Source: Capsicum annuum
Lineage: Eukaryota > Streptophyta > Magnoliopsida > Solanales > Solanaceae
Assembly: GCF_002878395.1 (NCBI RefSeq)
Contig: NC_061114.1
Span: forward strand, 165,057,448-165,121,447
Direction of reading: 5' to 3'
DNA: 64,000 bases
How positions within the stretch are numbered: the first letter of the stretch is position 1; the number at the start of each line of letters is the position of its first letter. Shown one piece after another: positions 1 through 11,213 of this stretch. The notes under the pieces were generated by a model that was not told the DNA's origin, made no database searches, and saw only the letters and a program-made list of their open reading frames with translations. The position numbers were made by a program, and so were the translations under genes.

Positions 1-1710
1 CAATTCCCACAACCTGATAATATCAGTACAAGAATATCTAAGTTTGACAATAGAAAATACAATTCAAGGTCTAAATAGTCTTACACATGCGTTTTGAATA
101 CAAAAGACTAAATAAGGATAAGAGAGAAACAGTCAACTCAAAACTCCAAGAGCTCACCCCATCTTAGATGGATCAACACAACACGATCTCAACTCAGCGG
201 CGACAATTAGTACTCGAGTCTGCACCTAAAAGGTACAGGAGTGTAGTACCAAAACAACGGGTGCTTAGTAGGCATCATCGACGGACTGAGCTAAATCATG
301 ATATAAACATAATAAAGTAACATAATATTTCTAAGTCAAGGTACAAAATCAAACCTGAATCATCTTTATCATCACTATATATAATAAATAATCAAACTAG
401 AACAGTACTACGACATATCCATTCATCATGTGCCAATAACATTATATAAGAAGTAGATGATCCAAAACAAAATGCATCAATAATAAAATCACAATCGCAA
501 TAAGATTAAGATGATATAAAAACATCCATTAAAGCAAAAGCAAAAGAACCCACCATAACATCCCATACCACCGGGGAGTGCACCCAAAATAACATAAAGT
601 AAAGAACTCATCACGGCGTCCCATACCACCGGAGAGTATCATATAGAATCAAATCACCAAGTATATAATCACATAACTAACTCATGAATATCCATGTTTA
701 CTACCTTTCGCGTGAACGACCATTTGTCAAGCTCATGATCATCATCAATTACTGCCATTGAACTAGCATATATCAAGTACTCAAAATCATAACCGTATAG
801 TTATTTAGAAATCCAACCCATCAATATTCTCTATCTACTCACTATTAATTAACCAAAATTTATTATTAAACTTCTAGCTTGATAGGCATTATAAGGACTA
901 CAACAATTAGCTTAACCGATTCTTAATTATCCATCATCATAAAATAACAACTAACTACTATATACTAAGTAGCCAACATCCACATCTATTCAAGATGTAT
1001 AACCTAACCATAATCACTATTTAACCAAAACTCATTCAAAGTTATCATAGGTGCACTAGTCACTGAATAGGAAGAGGTTACATATTATCAAACTCATTTA
1101 TCTACCTATTAACCAACGCATTCTACTAGTTAGCACCATAATTCTCTAAGCCCTCAATTAAGCAATCGACGGCATTACATATTAGACATGAATATCACTA
1201 ATCATCAATAATGATAAATCTATTATCATCATTAGCCATTTTACAACCATGATTACTAGCTACCACATTTTAACTAAACAAGGTTCACCAACTAGTATTC
1301 TAGGCTTCTAGCCATCAAGTAATATAACAACTTTATATAGACAACTAGTTATCACATAACCCATTATACTTGGCGAACTTCCATAATAAATTTACTCATT
1401 TTAGCAAACTATATTCATTAGGTGAATCCTTAATTTTATACATGGTTACACTTACCAATTAGCCTTAACTCATTTATTCGGCATATTCTACTTCTATTTA
1501 ATTATTATCAATAACACGAACCATGCCACTTAACAAGTGGTTACTAGTAGAGTCTTATAGACAATTTTCTAAGGATAAAATCATAATCCTAATGCACATA
1601 CGGGCGTAATCATACAAGGGCAAAAACACACATGTACACACATATTTTTGTATACTTACCATACATAGCATCATCATAGAATCAATACATCTTCCGAGTT
1701 TATCGGAAAT

Positions 1711-1979
1711 CATCATAACATCAATATCTCTTATGAATTTATCGGGCATCATAATAACATCAATATATCTTTCGTCCTTTCCTGGCATCATCATAACATC
1801 AATATGTCCTCCGAACTTGCTGGGTATCAATATAACATTAATATATCTTTCAGCCTTGCTGAGCATCAACATAATATTGATATATCCTCTGCCCTTGCCG
1901 GGCATCAACACAACATCAATATATGCTCCAGCTTGCCAGGCATCAACATAACATCAATATATACTCCGGCCTTGCCGGG
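1711..1979. repeat. 39-bp minisatellite, about 7 units
   Basis: Units start at 1711, 1747, 1786, 1825, 1864, 1903 and 1941, with lengths 36, 39, 39, 39, 39, 38 and 39. A weaker unit lies upstream near 1678. The core is CATCATAACATCAATAT followed by a variable CTCC...TTGCCGGG half. Because the period is divisible by three, the array produces repetitive open frames on both strands (13-residue repeats). I regard these as by-products, not genes. Confidence 0.9.
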
Positions 1980-1983
1980 AATC

Positions 1984-2006
1984 ATATATATATATATATA
2001 TATATA
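1984..2006. repeat. (AT)n microsatellite
   Basis: An uninterrupted AT dinucleotide run directly follows the 39-bp minisatellite and precedes the target site of the solo LTR at 2032. Confidence 0.95.
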
Positions 2007-2026
2007 CAACCAAATTAATAAAAAAT

Positions 2027-2031
2027 ACAAG
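2027..2031. repeat. Target site duplication of solo LTR H, left
   Basis: ACAAG here pairs with GCAAG at 3600-3604; one base differs. Confidence 0.65.
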
Positions 2032-3599
2032 TGATATGCTAGATTTTTGTAGAACATTTAGGACTTTTTAACTTGAAATAATTGTAAGTTCTTAAGTAAT
2101 TATTGGTGTTTTTGATGTTATTTCTTAAGATTTTGTAGGAAAGTCAAGATGTATGAAAATAAATAACAATGAAGCAAAAGAGCTGAAATCTGAGCAAAAA
2201 GAGCTGAAAACGTGGCTGACAACAACCGTGATAAGTTATCAGCCTTGTGATAGGCTATCAGCATTGGCATCAGCCTTAACTAGGGAGTTGCAGTCTGAGA
2301 AGCAGTTCTGACGACGTTGGAGACATGGAGTCAAAGTTGTGATAAGGCTTCAAGAATGGCGTCAGCCTTAAGCAAAATATCATCAATAGGATAAGACATC
2401 TGACAACGTTGGTGATACGTCGTCAGATCCTTGACGCAACGTCAGAGTCATCGTCAACCGTAGACAGAACTTAAATACAACTGGAGCTAATTTGACGCTA
2501 TCTGTTATAAGGCATCAGACCCTTGACGTGGCATCAACCAGGGCATCACCTATTCCGAGAATTTTATTAATTTTGTTATTTTATTTCCTTAATGAGGCTT
2601 TAGTATAAATGGCATCTTTTAGGGTTCTATTAAGGGGGGCGAAAAAGGAGAAAAACCTCTCACTGAGGGTTCCTAACATTCTTGTAAACATCTTCTATTT
2701 GAAGATTGATTATGGGTATAATTTATTACTTATTCTTGATTATGAATTCAATACATATTGTTGATCTTTGTATCATGAATAGCTAATTTTCTTTACTTGA
2801 GTTATGGGAACCTTGATGTGAATACTAATTTGGGTTATGAATCTAATGTATGTCCATAAGAAATTGATGTTGTATAAGGCTTTCTTTATTTTAATGATCT
2901 TTCTTGGCTGTAACTTAATAGAGTCAGCACTACAAACATCACTTGTCTGAGAGGAAAGTATTGTTAGGTTGCTTTAATGAAACAATCACTTATCCGAGAG
3001 GAAAGTGCTTGTCAAGAAATGTAATGATCTCTCTTAGTTGCAACTTGAAATGTGAGCCCAAGAACATCACTTGTCCGAGAGGAAAGTGTATGTGGGAAAA
3101 TAAAGAGTTTACATGGACTCGAAAGATTTTAATCTTTAGTTTAATGGAAAATTCCTTAACCGGATTTGCCTACATGAGAACATAGTTGAATAGCAAACAC
3201 ATCCTTTAAGTTTGAGAGAATTAACGGATACACTACCTACTGAGGTCGAGAGATGAATGGGTAAATAATAGGATTCAACTCTTCTTGCAATTGAAGTGTC
3301 AATTGGAACTCTAAAGTGATTTGCAACCTTACCTATGTAAGCATCTTAGTAACCATAAATCTAGTGTCCCATAAAATTGTTAAATCGAAGTGTTTATCAA
3401 CTTTTGTTTAACCATTTAAAACTCCCAAATTTTATCTTTTTCTATCATTTGTTTAAATTCAACTTGTAGCTGTAGTTTCAAATTAGTTTGATCGCCAGTC
3501 ACATTGTTCCTCGTGGATTTGACCCCGACTCTGAAGTTGGATAAATATATTGACGATGACCACCTTGGACTTATTTGAGATGTAAGTTGAGCGTTATCA
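2032..3599 (+). mobile_element. Solo LTR H, Athila/Tat-like, 1.57 kb
   Basis: The segment begins TGATATGC and ends GCGTTATCA. It is flanked by ACAAG (2027-2031) and GCAAG (3600-3604), a 5-bp duplication with one mismatch. There is no internal domain, so it is the product of LTR-LTR recombination. The 3' part reads CTCGTGGATTTGACCCCGACTC, the wording usual just before the primer site in Athila/Tat-type LTRs. A TATA box is at 2604-2610, and 2215-2540 holds a cluster of short related words (ATCAG, GTCAG, CGTCA). Its length is close to that of the LTRs of element D (1.56-1.66 kb), which suggests a related group. Two short frames inside are LTR noise. Confidence 0.75.
2604..2610 (+). promoter_or_regulatory. 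TATA box of LTR H
   Basis: TATAAAT lies about 570 bases into the LTR, the usual place for the U3/R start of transcription. Inferred from position and sequence only. Confidence 0.4.
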
Positions 3600-3604
3600 G
3601 CAAG
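3600..3604. repeat. Target site duplication of solo LTR H, right
   Basis: GCAAG immediately follows the CA end of the LTR and matches ACAAG at 2027-2031 at four of five bases. Confidence 0.65.
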
Positions 3605-5744
3605 CCCAAAGAAGAATAAAGCGGGAAAAGAAGTAAGAAAAGGCATATCATCGCTCCTTACCATTTATTACCAATGCAATGTATTAGTGGCTGCATGAGC
3701 ATGTGTATGTATATTGAAGGAACATTTCACACATTATCAAAATTAACATGATTATTATCCTGGTCAATAACAATTCATGGTTATTATACTTTCTAGAACC
3801 CTTCTTTATTAGCATAATTTGCAATACTAGAACAAAAGGGTTCTTTTCACAAACATTAGTATAGTCACTAGGCTTGAGTATAATATGAATAATAATATAA
3901 TCCAAGGCTCACATAGTAAACTAGATAATACACCAAGTGATAACATATTCATGGATTTGATTTACAAGGCTTCCCAATACTATCCAAATAGTGACAATAA
4001 GATCACAATCAAGCATGCACATTATTTTTGAGTCAACATCATGAATAACCATTTACCGAGTTTAGCCTTTATATTACCAAAAGCATATTCTAGCCATTCA
4101 ACACGTATCTAGGTCACTAATAAAGTTACATAGTTCAAGCTTATGGCAGGTCAAGTTCCGCTTCTAATTTCCCAAATTATCTTCTTCAAGAATAACTTCT
4201 ACCTGAAATTAGACTAGGTTATCTACCTCATGTCTCAAATGCTTATCAATCCTCACTAGTTCTATAGGATAATTTTTCCTCAAGTGCTACTCTTAAGTCA
4301 TCCACACATCTAAAGTCAATCTACAACTATATAAACTAGGCCAACATACTAATAAGGTGAGTGAACAATGACACTCCAATCTAACTAGAGCAACTAGAGC
4401 ATTCTCATGTTATTCATGAGATAAAAAGTCGAACTAACCAAGATTCTAGACTAAGAGTCAAATATCACACTTAACAAGTTCAATAGCCTAAATATTTTGA
4501 CTAATCCCAAGCATTGCTATTTACCATTTCAACATCTAAGACCCCGTCCAATCTTATCAAGATATCACAATTATACTACAATAAAGCTCAATCTAATACA
4601 AGTAAGCCTAACCTACCTTGAATCCAAATATATCTCACGAACTAACAATCTTCGCTTTTCCTTTCCTCAAAGCTTCTCCAAGAATCCATGCTATCAAAAG
4701 TATAATCTATGCATTAATACAAAAATAACAACACCCATATTGCACCTTTGTTCTTCGGATCCAAAATGACACGAAAAACCCTCAAGTTGGTCCCACTACA
4801 TTAAATGAGTTTCCGAGACTAACAAAATATTCAAATACCATGAGGGAGTTACAACCCTCAAGAAATTTGTGCAAATCAACCATAATTGGGGCTAAAATAA
4901 GCCACAAGCCATTTGGAGTTTTGGGTTTAATAATCAAGAATTCAACACCAAAATTGAGGGAATCTTACCTTAGATTCGATGCTAATCATGAATATGCAAG
5001 TTGTTTAAACTCCCAATAAACACCCAAGACTCACTTTAAGGACTACTCTCTCCATTAGGGTTTTAGAGACTGAGAAATTGGAGAAATGGCCAAATTCTTG
5101 ACTAAAACTGCACTTAATTATGCCTTTCCTAGGCCCTCAGGAATGGAAATCATGCACATGTGCTTTATACGATTGTACTTCGTATGATGCCCACAATTGC
5201 GGTATCTCTATCCTTTATCGACGACAATTGAAACTGATTCCAAGTTTTGGCCAATGCACCGGGATGGATCCGGAATCCAATATTAGCAAACAAAATATGC
5301 AACAATATTAATTTCAATGTTTTAGATGCGTTGGCAAAGTCAAATTTTTCATCCGAGGCCGTTTCGACCAAATATGGGTCCCACAATTAAATTTTCAATT
5401 TCTTAAGTTTTTCAACCAATAGGTCAAAATGAGTTTGGGTGCGGTGAGAACCAAACAAAAGGTCTACCCAACTTAAAATTGATATTCCAAAGGTGCTGGC
5501 GCAGTTGGAATTCACATTCGATATCATTTTACTAAAGTTTTTGCTCGGTGGCCATTTGAAACCAACAAAGACTTCTAAATAGAGAAATGGTTCTAAAAAC
5601 AAAATGAACTGCTAGTTAACTGAACTATCAGTTCAAGTAAGTAATAAATGACTTGGGGAAGCTATGGGAAAGCTCTATCAGTGGAAATAGGCGAAATCAC
5701 GAGAAATGACCTGAAGGGTCTCATTACAACATCTACTACTAAGG

Positions 5745-5985
5745 AACTTTTATCCTTGAAAGTTAAAGATGAAAGAAATACCTAAAGTCTCAAATAAATG
5801 AGGATACAAAGCCTGGATCTCGCTCTCGATCTACCAAGTGGCTTTCTCCATTGTGCTGTGCTTCCATTGAACCTTAACTACAAGAATCTCTCTGGTACGC
5901 AACTGCCTTACATCACTAGCCAAAATAAGCACTGGCTCCTCTACAAAGGTTAACTGCTTGTCTAACTTGTTTGATTCTCAACTAA
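5745..5985 (-). pseudogene. Gypsy pol C-terminus (chromodomain end), remnant
   Basis: Read on the minus strand, this stretch encodes the end of a chromovirus integrase. It starts with a block like EEPVLILASDVRQLRTRE, continues with VVKVQWKHSTMEKATW, and ends with the family-typical YPHLFET tail. In chromoviruses this chromodomain-like tail guides integration into marked heterochromatin. One stop interrupts it after ATW. It lies directly beside the E LTR at 1-5728, where the 3' end of pol is expected. The rest of pol is missing: at about 5985 the sequence switches abruptly to the 3' end of gag, so a deletion or recombination removed protease, reverse transcriptase and most of integrase. Confidence 0.7.
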
Positions 5986-5989
5986 GCAC

Positions 5990-6980
5990 GTTCCATCCCA
6001 AAAACCACTCACCAGGATGATTCTTACCACACTTAGCACATAGAGGATAATTGGACTTTCCACTCACACTATTCTGAGATATGGACACAGAAGTCTTACC
6101 CCACTGATCTTGTCTAGCTCTGGGAGCAGGAGCACTAGCTGAAGATGGCGCTGGCATAGATGAATGATTTTGAAACTATGAACAATTTCCCCTCCATACT
6201 TTGTCTGACCATACTCAAACTACCCTATTCTAGCCTTCTTATTTCCCCTCTCTCTTCTCTTTAACTTTTCTACCTCAATCTGCTGGGCATGAATCATCAA
6301 CCTAGCAAGATCCATGTCCCCAATAAGCATGGAAATCCTACACTCCTTGATTACCAAACCAGATACTCCAGTAATAAACTTACTCATACTTTCCCTAGAG
6401 TTAGCCATTGTATCAGGGGTATACTTAGACAACTGGTTGAACTTAAGGCAGTACTATTTCACTGTCATCGAGCCCTACCTCTGGTTCATAAACTCTTCTA
6501 GTTTAGCTTCTATCATTTCACATAAAAAGAACCTATTTAGAAATACATCCTAAAATACCTACCAACTCCTAGGAGCAGCATTCTCACATCTACCACTCTT
6601 TTACATAACCACCCAATCATATGCTATATCCTTCAATCTATAGGATGTTAACTCTACACTCTCCTTCTTAGAAATATGCATAATATGGGTGATTATTTTC
6701 ACCTTATCTAAATAAAACTGTGTGTCCTCACCTTCTTTCAATCCAAAGAACTCTGGCGGATTCATTCTCATAAAGTCTCTAATTCTGGCTACTGCTAAAT
6801 CCCCATTCTACTAAAGTGAGACTGTCGCCTGATAGTTTTCCTAAATATTAGCAGTCACAGCTTGGGCCAATGCCTGAAAGGCAATTCAAAATTTAGCATG
6901 GGATACATTCTTATTCAGAGAGGCAGCAGAATGGGGTGGCTGGTTATCATTTTGCGGGCGTTAGCTCGACAAGGAGGCAT
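5990..6980 (-). pseudogene. Gypsy gag, degenerate
   Basis: Minus-strand gag of a chromovirus. The start codon at 6980 opens MPPCRANAR, a typical gag N-terminus for this lineage. The best conserved stretch (6220-6432) contains SKFITGVSGLVIKECR and DLARLMIHAQQIEVEKL, the helical capsid end. Near 6010-6060 a zinc-knuckle remnant reads CAKCGKNHPGEW, with its last cysteine lost. Gag forms the cytoplasmic virus-like particle and binds element RNA. Many stops and frameshifts make it non-functional. It is followed on the right by its primer binding site and LTR, so it belongs to family F, while the pol tail on its left belongs to E. Confidence 0.8.
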
Positions 6981-7172
6981 ATTCAACAATCACATAAGAG
7001 CATGAGTTAAAAGCATATAGAGATACCGTAAGCATGATAGATCATGAAAGAAAGAGATGATTTCCTAGAACGTCCCGTAGCCTCTTGCTCATAAATGTGG
7101 CATGCTACACACCCATGATCAAGACTCTATGTAACACGACTTGTTTGACTCCCTAGGACTTTTATAACCTTA

Positions 7173-7186
7173 GGCTCTGATACCAA
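7173..7186 (-). other. Primer binding site (initiator Met tRNA), family F
   Basis: The plus strand reads GGCTCTGATACCAA. Its reverse complement TTGGTATCAGAGCC matches the 3' end of plant initiator methionine tRNA, the usual primer of chromoviruses. It lies three bases from the LTR start at 7190 and fixes the element as minus-strand. Confidence 0.9.
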
Positions 7187-7189
7187 GTT

Positions 7190-9758
7190 TGTAACTCCCT
7201 AAAAGTAGGTCCTGAGATGTCACACGGTGCTCAAGACTACGAGTAGCCTTAAGCTAACCCTGTCTGTCTTCTACTGAGTCTGGGTCTCATAATAAGGAAA
7301 TATAGATATGGCATCAAAACTAGAATGTAAAAATCTGTATGAGCTTACTGAGAATATCTAAATATAATCTCTGAAAAATACTCGACTCAAGATTCCTATT
7401 AATCAATATTGAAAATCTGAATCATAATCTAGCAGTCTGACAAGCCTCTACTACTAATTCTAGAGAGTCACTAGGACAAATCCCCAGCTGACTCAAACTA
7501 TTTGAAATTACTAAATCATCTATACTAATAAGCTGAAAAACTGAAAGACTAAGTCTCCAAACTATGAGTACTCACTAACTCTCGAGATTTAGAAGGAGAT
7601 GGTCAAAATCACTCACGCTGCTGAAACTCAGCACCTGAACCTACATTATGAGACAATGTAGCACATAGACATATATGTGGATCAGTACTTTGAGAATGTA
7701 GTATATGGAGGTGAATGCTTAAGTAAAATGATATCTCAATATCTTCATAATTTATAAAAATAATGTATGCTAAACGTAAATGACTCACATAAGCTGGAAT
7801 ATCTGAAAACTGTAAATCATAATCAAGAATAACAAAACATGTTACATAAATCTAGTATGTCATAACATTTAGTTTCTAAAAGCTATACTGGTATTCTATC
7901 TTTAAATCATACTAAGTGTAGAAAGGACTCACTTTTGTATCAATAAACTAAAATCTGAAATCTCATAGCTAAAGCCATATGTAAGGAAATATCTGAATAA
8001 AACTGTGATCCTTTACACTTAGTTTCTAAATGTTGTTCTGTTAAAATTATTCTGTTTTGCAAGGTTTTACTAGTAGGAAAATACTTTTTAAAAAACTATT
8101 CTAAAAGTCTTTACTGTTAGGCTGTAGGGAAATGTTTTAAAAGCTTTTTGTAAGGATTACTCTTTTCTGTAGAGAGGTTTTTCTAACCGACATAAACCAT
8201 GTGAGCTATCATGGAGTCCAATGTCTAGTTCTCTTATGGGAAAACCTCACATTGGGGAGAGGTGTCATACTTTTGCTAAGGAGTATAACCTAATCTAAGT
8301 GATAAAATCTGTATCTGTTATTCATATAGAAATGAGAATAATCTGATATAATGAACCTACATTGGCTCGTAGTTCTGGGGCATAAGAACATACCCAACTC
8401 GGTGCTAAATACTACCGCCTTTAATTTGTATGCTCATTCTATTGGAAATCCACTTTAAAATCTAGTATAATAGTTCATTACAAAAACCAACTATATATTT
8501 GTTAAGTTAAACTGTAGTCTGAAACTGAAAAATGGATTTCATATCCAAGCTAAGATCAAAAGATCAAATCTTTATCAAAAATCTAAAAATAATCTAGTTA
8601 TAGTGTGCTCATAGCATAATCAATCTTGAAATAACAATATTCTACTAGGGCTATATATCCATGCGTCAAATTTATGTCAAAATATAATAATATTCATGCT
8701 TGATAATGAAGGTATTGATAATTAAACTCCAACTCTGGAAATTACTGTAATACACATGAAAATATGAAAGTAAACATAAAATTCATCATCTAACTCACTC
8801 CAAATCTCAAAATCCTTCAATTAGAAATATTGGGTATGAACCCTAATTTGAATTCATGAATAATCATACAAAATCATGTAAATTTATAATTAAAACTAGT
8901 TTTGGGAACAAGGATGAAAGAGGATCCTTGTTCATACACCCCACATACCTTAATTGACGTAATTACTAAGAAAGTTTGAACTTGAATCCCTATTTGTGCT
9001 CTTGAAAATGAATTCTTGAATCTCTTAAAATGGGAATCCTTAATTTTGAGCTATCTTGAAAAAAGAAAGAAGGAAATTTGATTTCTTTGAGGTTAAGTTT
9101 TGAGGTTCTAGGGTTTTCTTGAGAGAGAATTAATAACGTGAGCATAGAATTCTTAGAATAGGTTTAACTCTGTGTTATTCACGACTAGGGGACTTGGGAA
9201 TTGACTAAATTTCTCTTTTAAAATTTAACTTGAAAACTGGAAAAATCTTGATTGGCCATCCACCGCGACATGCCACTATCGGCGGTGGCTCATTGGAAAA
9301 GGGACGAGCTCGATTTTGCCCATCAACGCAATTCGGGCTATCGCGTTGGGCTACTGTCAAACGGACGAGTCCCATTTTGGCCATCACCGTGATGCACTAA
9401 AATCGTGTCGCCTCACTAGAAAAAGAAGGAGTGGGAACTAGACTTTCACTGCAATGAAACATAATCGCGGTGCTCCACTGGATTTTGACAATTGCAAAAT
9501 CGTCCTTCACCGTGATGCGGTACCTGTCAAGATTTCATACTGTATTACTAAAATTGTCATAAATTCTCAATCGAGTATAGGATTAAAGCAAAGTTGGCAC
9601 CGTTGGAAAACTGAGCCAATTAACGGTGCCAATTAACTACACATTGGTGGGTCAAGAACTTGAAAATTCTACATGTATCAAGAGTTATTCATTTTCAAAG
9701 CTAACCCTTTAGCATTCTAGGAGCTAAACCATGGTAGGAAAAAGTACGGGGTATTACA
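7190..9758 (-). mobile_element. Family F LTR (5' LTR, minus-strand element), 2.57 kb
   Basis: The LTR opens TGTAACTCCC next to the primer site and closes GGGGTATTACA. It shares phrases with the larger family member at 19108-22736, for example CACACGGTGC near the start, GTAGTTCTGG-GCATAAG in the middle and GCTCGGTGCT. The segment 9240-9540 is richer in G and C and carries repeated words such as CACCGCGA, ATCGCG, CACCGTGATGC and GCGGTG. Its left partner LTR is absent. To the right, sequence of an E LTR begins at once, so F inserted into that LTR. No gene is present; short frames at 9205-9636 are chance products of the GC-richer cluster. Confidence 0.75.
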
Positions 9759-11213
9759 CTTGGCATTAACTATGGTTAATATACTTATGGTCTAGGGTGA
9801 TAGGCTTCTATCTCTATAACAAACATTTCATCATAAGGATCTGTTCACGCTTCTATCACCAAACTCGTAAATTAGGCTAAGTTGGGATAATCTAGTCATA
9901 AACAAATTCTATTAGACCCACCTAGCATGCATTCTACACTACACATCATCTTACGTAAAAGAGTAGACCGAAGCCTACCTCGATGTCGAGCCATAATCCT
10001 TGAGTCATCCACAAATCACTCGTCTTTGCTCCATGGTCTCAAAATGTTGTCACGCTATCAAAATAGTCATCTACACAAATTAGTAGTAAAATAAGACCCA
10101 TATTTCTATATAAAGTTCAGGTCAAAATCAGGTCAAGAACGAGCCCACGATGCCCGCAAATGGAAATCCAAAATTGAATCCATCACGAGGTCAATCAAAA
10201 GTTTGGCACAAATGGTGCAAGAATTGGGTCCCAAATCAGCCCCTATGTCTAAGGATTCAAGGACCTAATTCTAAGAATTACAATGAAATGGGATAGAAAT
10301 CGACTGGGAAAATAATGGGAAATGATCAAAGTGAGTTAGGATAAAATACTTTAACTTCAAAGGATGATTTTCCACTCTTTCCCTCACTTTAAGCTCCAAA
10401 AAATGGTGTATAATAATAGAGAAAATATTGAGAAAATTAGATGAAGAAAGGGGATTTAACATTCCCCAGGTGCCACTAAAGCGGTCACTTGTCCGCTTAA
10501 GTAGCTACTGCTTAAAGCAGCACAAGTACACTAAAGGAGATCAAGCCTTAGAGGAATACGGCCATCATTAAAGTGGTCTCTTGGCCACCAAAGTGATATA
10601 CTCTAATGCGTGCATTGATCGCTTAACCGGTCGTCGTCCAAATAGCCAAGGTTCTTAAAGTGACACAATTTTGCTAAAGCGACTACCCCTTAAGCGGACC
10701 TTTGATATGCATAAGCGGTTTCACCAGACGGTGCCATGCATAAGATTTTCTAAGTCTAAGTGGACTTCCCGTGTGCGCAAACCAACTATGCAACTATATT
10801 AAATTCGACATTTTAAACTTAATCGAACCATCGAAACTTTCATCCGAGATTGTTTAAACTAAATTTAGGACCCACACCTATAGTTTTATTTTACACATAA
10901 TCCACCTTATAGCTCAAAATGAGTTTGGAAGCCTTGAGACCTGAACCAAGGGTCCCTGCCTAAAGTCAATATTTTAGAGATAATAGCATCGTTAGATTTC
11001 TCATTTGAGGTCATTTACTAAGATTTTTGGTCCAAGACCGATTCTTTAATAGCAATAGCTCAGAAATAGGAAGATGAGACTAAACCTAAACAAACTGTCT
11101 AATAACCACACCGACAGTTCTAACAAGTCTTAAACGACTTATAGCCACTATGGGAAAGCTCACAATGCCAAAAATATGTGTAAATCAAGGAAATAACCTA
11201 GAGTGTCATTTCA
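9759..11213 (-). mobile_element. Truncated family E LTR (3' LTR of element E2)
   Basis: This matches the right 1.45 kb of the complete E LTR at 15090-18779. Shared stretches include CTTATGGTC-AGGGTGATAGGCTT near its start, the AATTACAATGAAATGGGAT block at 10275, the CTTAAGCGG-type word cluster at 10460-10740, and the GGGAAAGCTC block at 11150. It ends about 11213 and is followed by a purine-tract remnant similar to the one after 5728. The missing left part was displaced by insertion of the F element, whose LTR ends at 9758. Confidence 0.7.

Larger units (their letters stand above)
1..5728 (-). mobile_element. Family E chromovirus LTR (3' LTR of a minus-strand element), left end outside window
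   Basis: This is the right-hand part of a long LTR read on the minus strand. Two things identify it. Around 130-300 it shares a phrase (CAAGAGCTCACCCC, then a tag of the form AGTATAGTACCAAA...GTGGGCA) with the complete E LTR at 15090-18779. Its right edge (GGGTCTCATTACA at 5728), the preceding GGGAAAGCTC block and the following ACTACTAA-GGAA purine-tract region match the edge near 11213. The element's 3' pol end lies immediately to the right. The LTR is interrupted by a solo LTR at 2032-3599 and contains a 39-bp minisatellite. Between 300 and 1680 there is only AT-rich LTR sequence, including two copies of CCCATACCACCGG-GAGT near 567 and 629. No gene is visible. Confidence 0.65.

Noticed and set aside
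1555..2034. Repetitive open frames on both strands
   Set aside because: They follow the 39-bp minisatellite exactly (13-residue period) and occur on both strands at once, so they are products of the repeat, not of coding selection.
7173..7186. tRNA gene at the primer binding sites (also 15074, 38353, 54314)
   Set aside because: Only the 3'-terminal complement of the tRNA is present, beside LTR borders; no cloverleaf can be formed.
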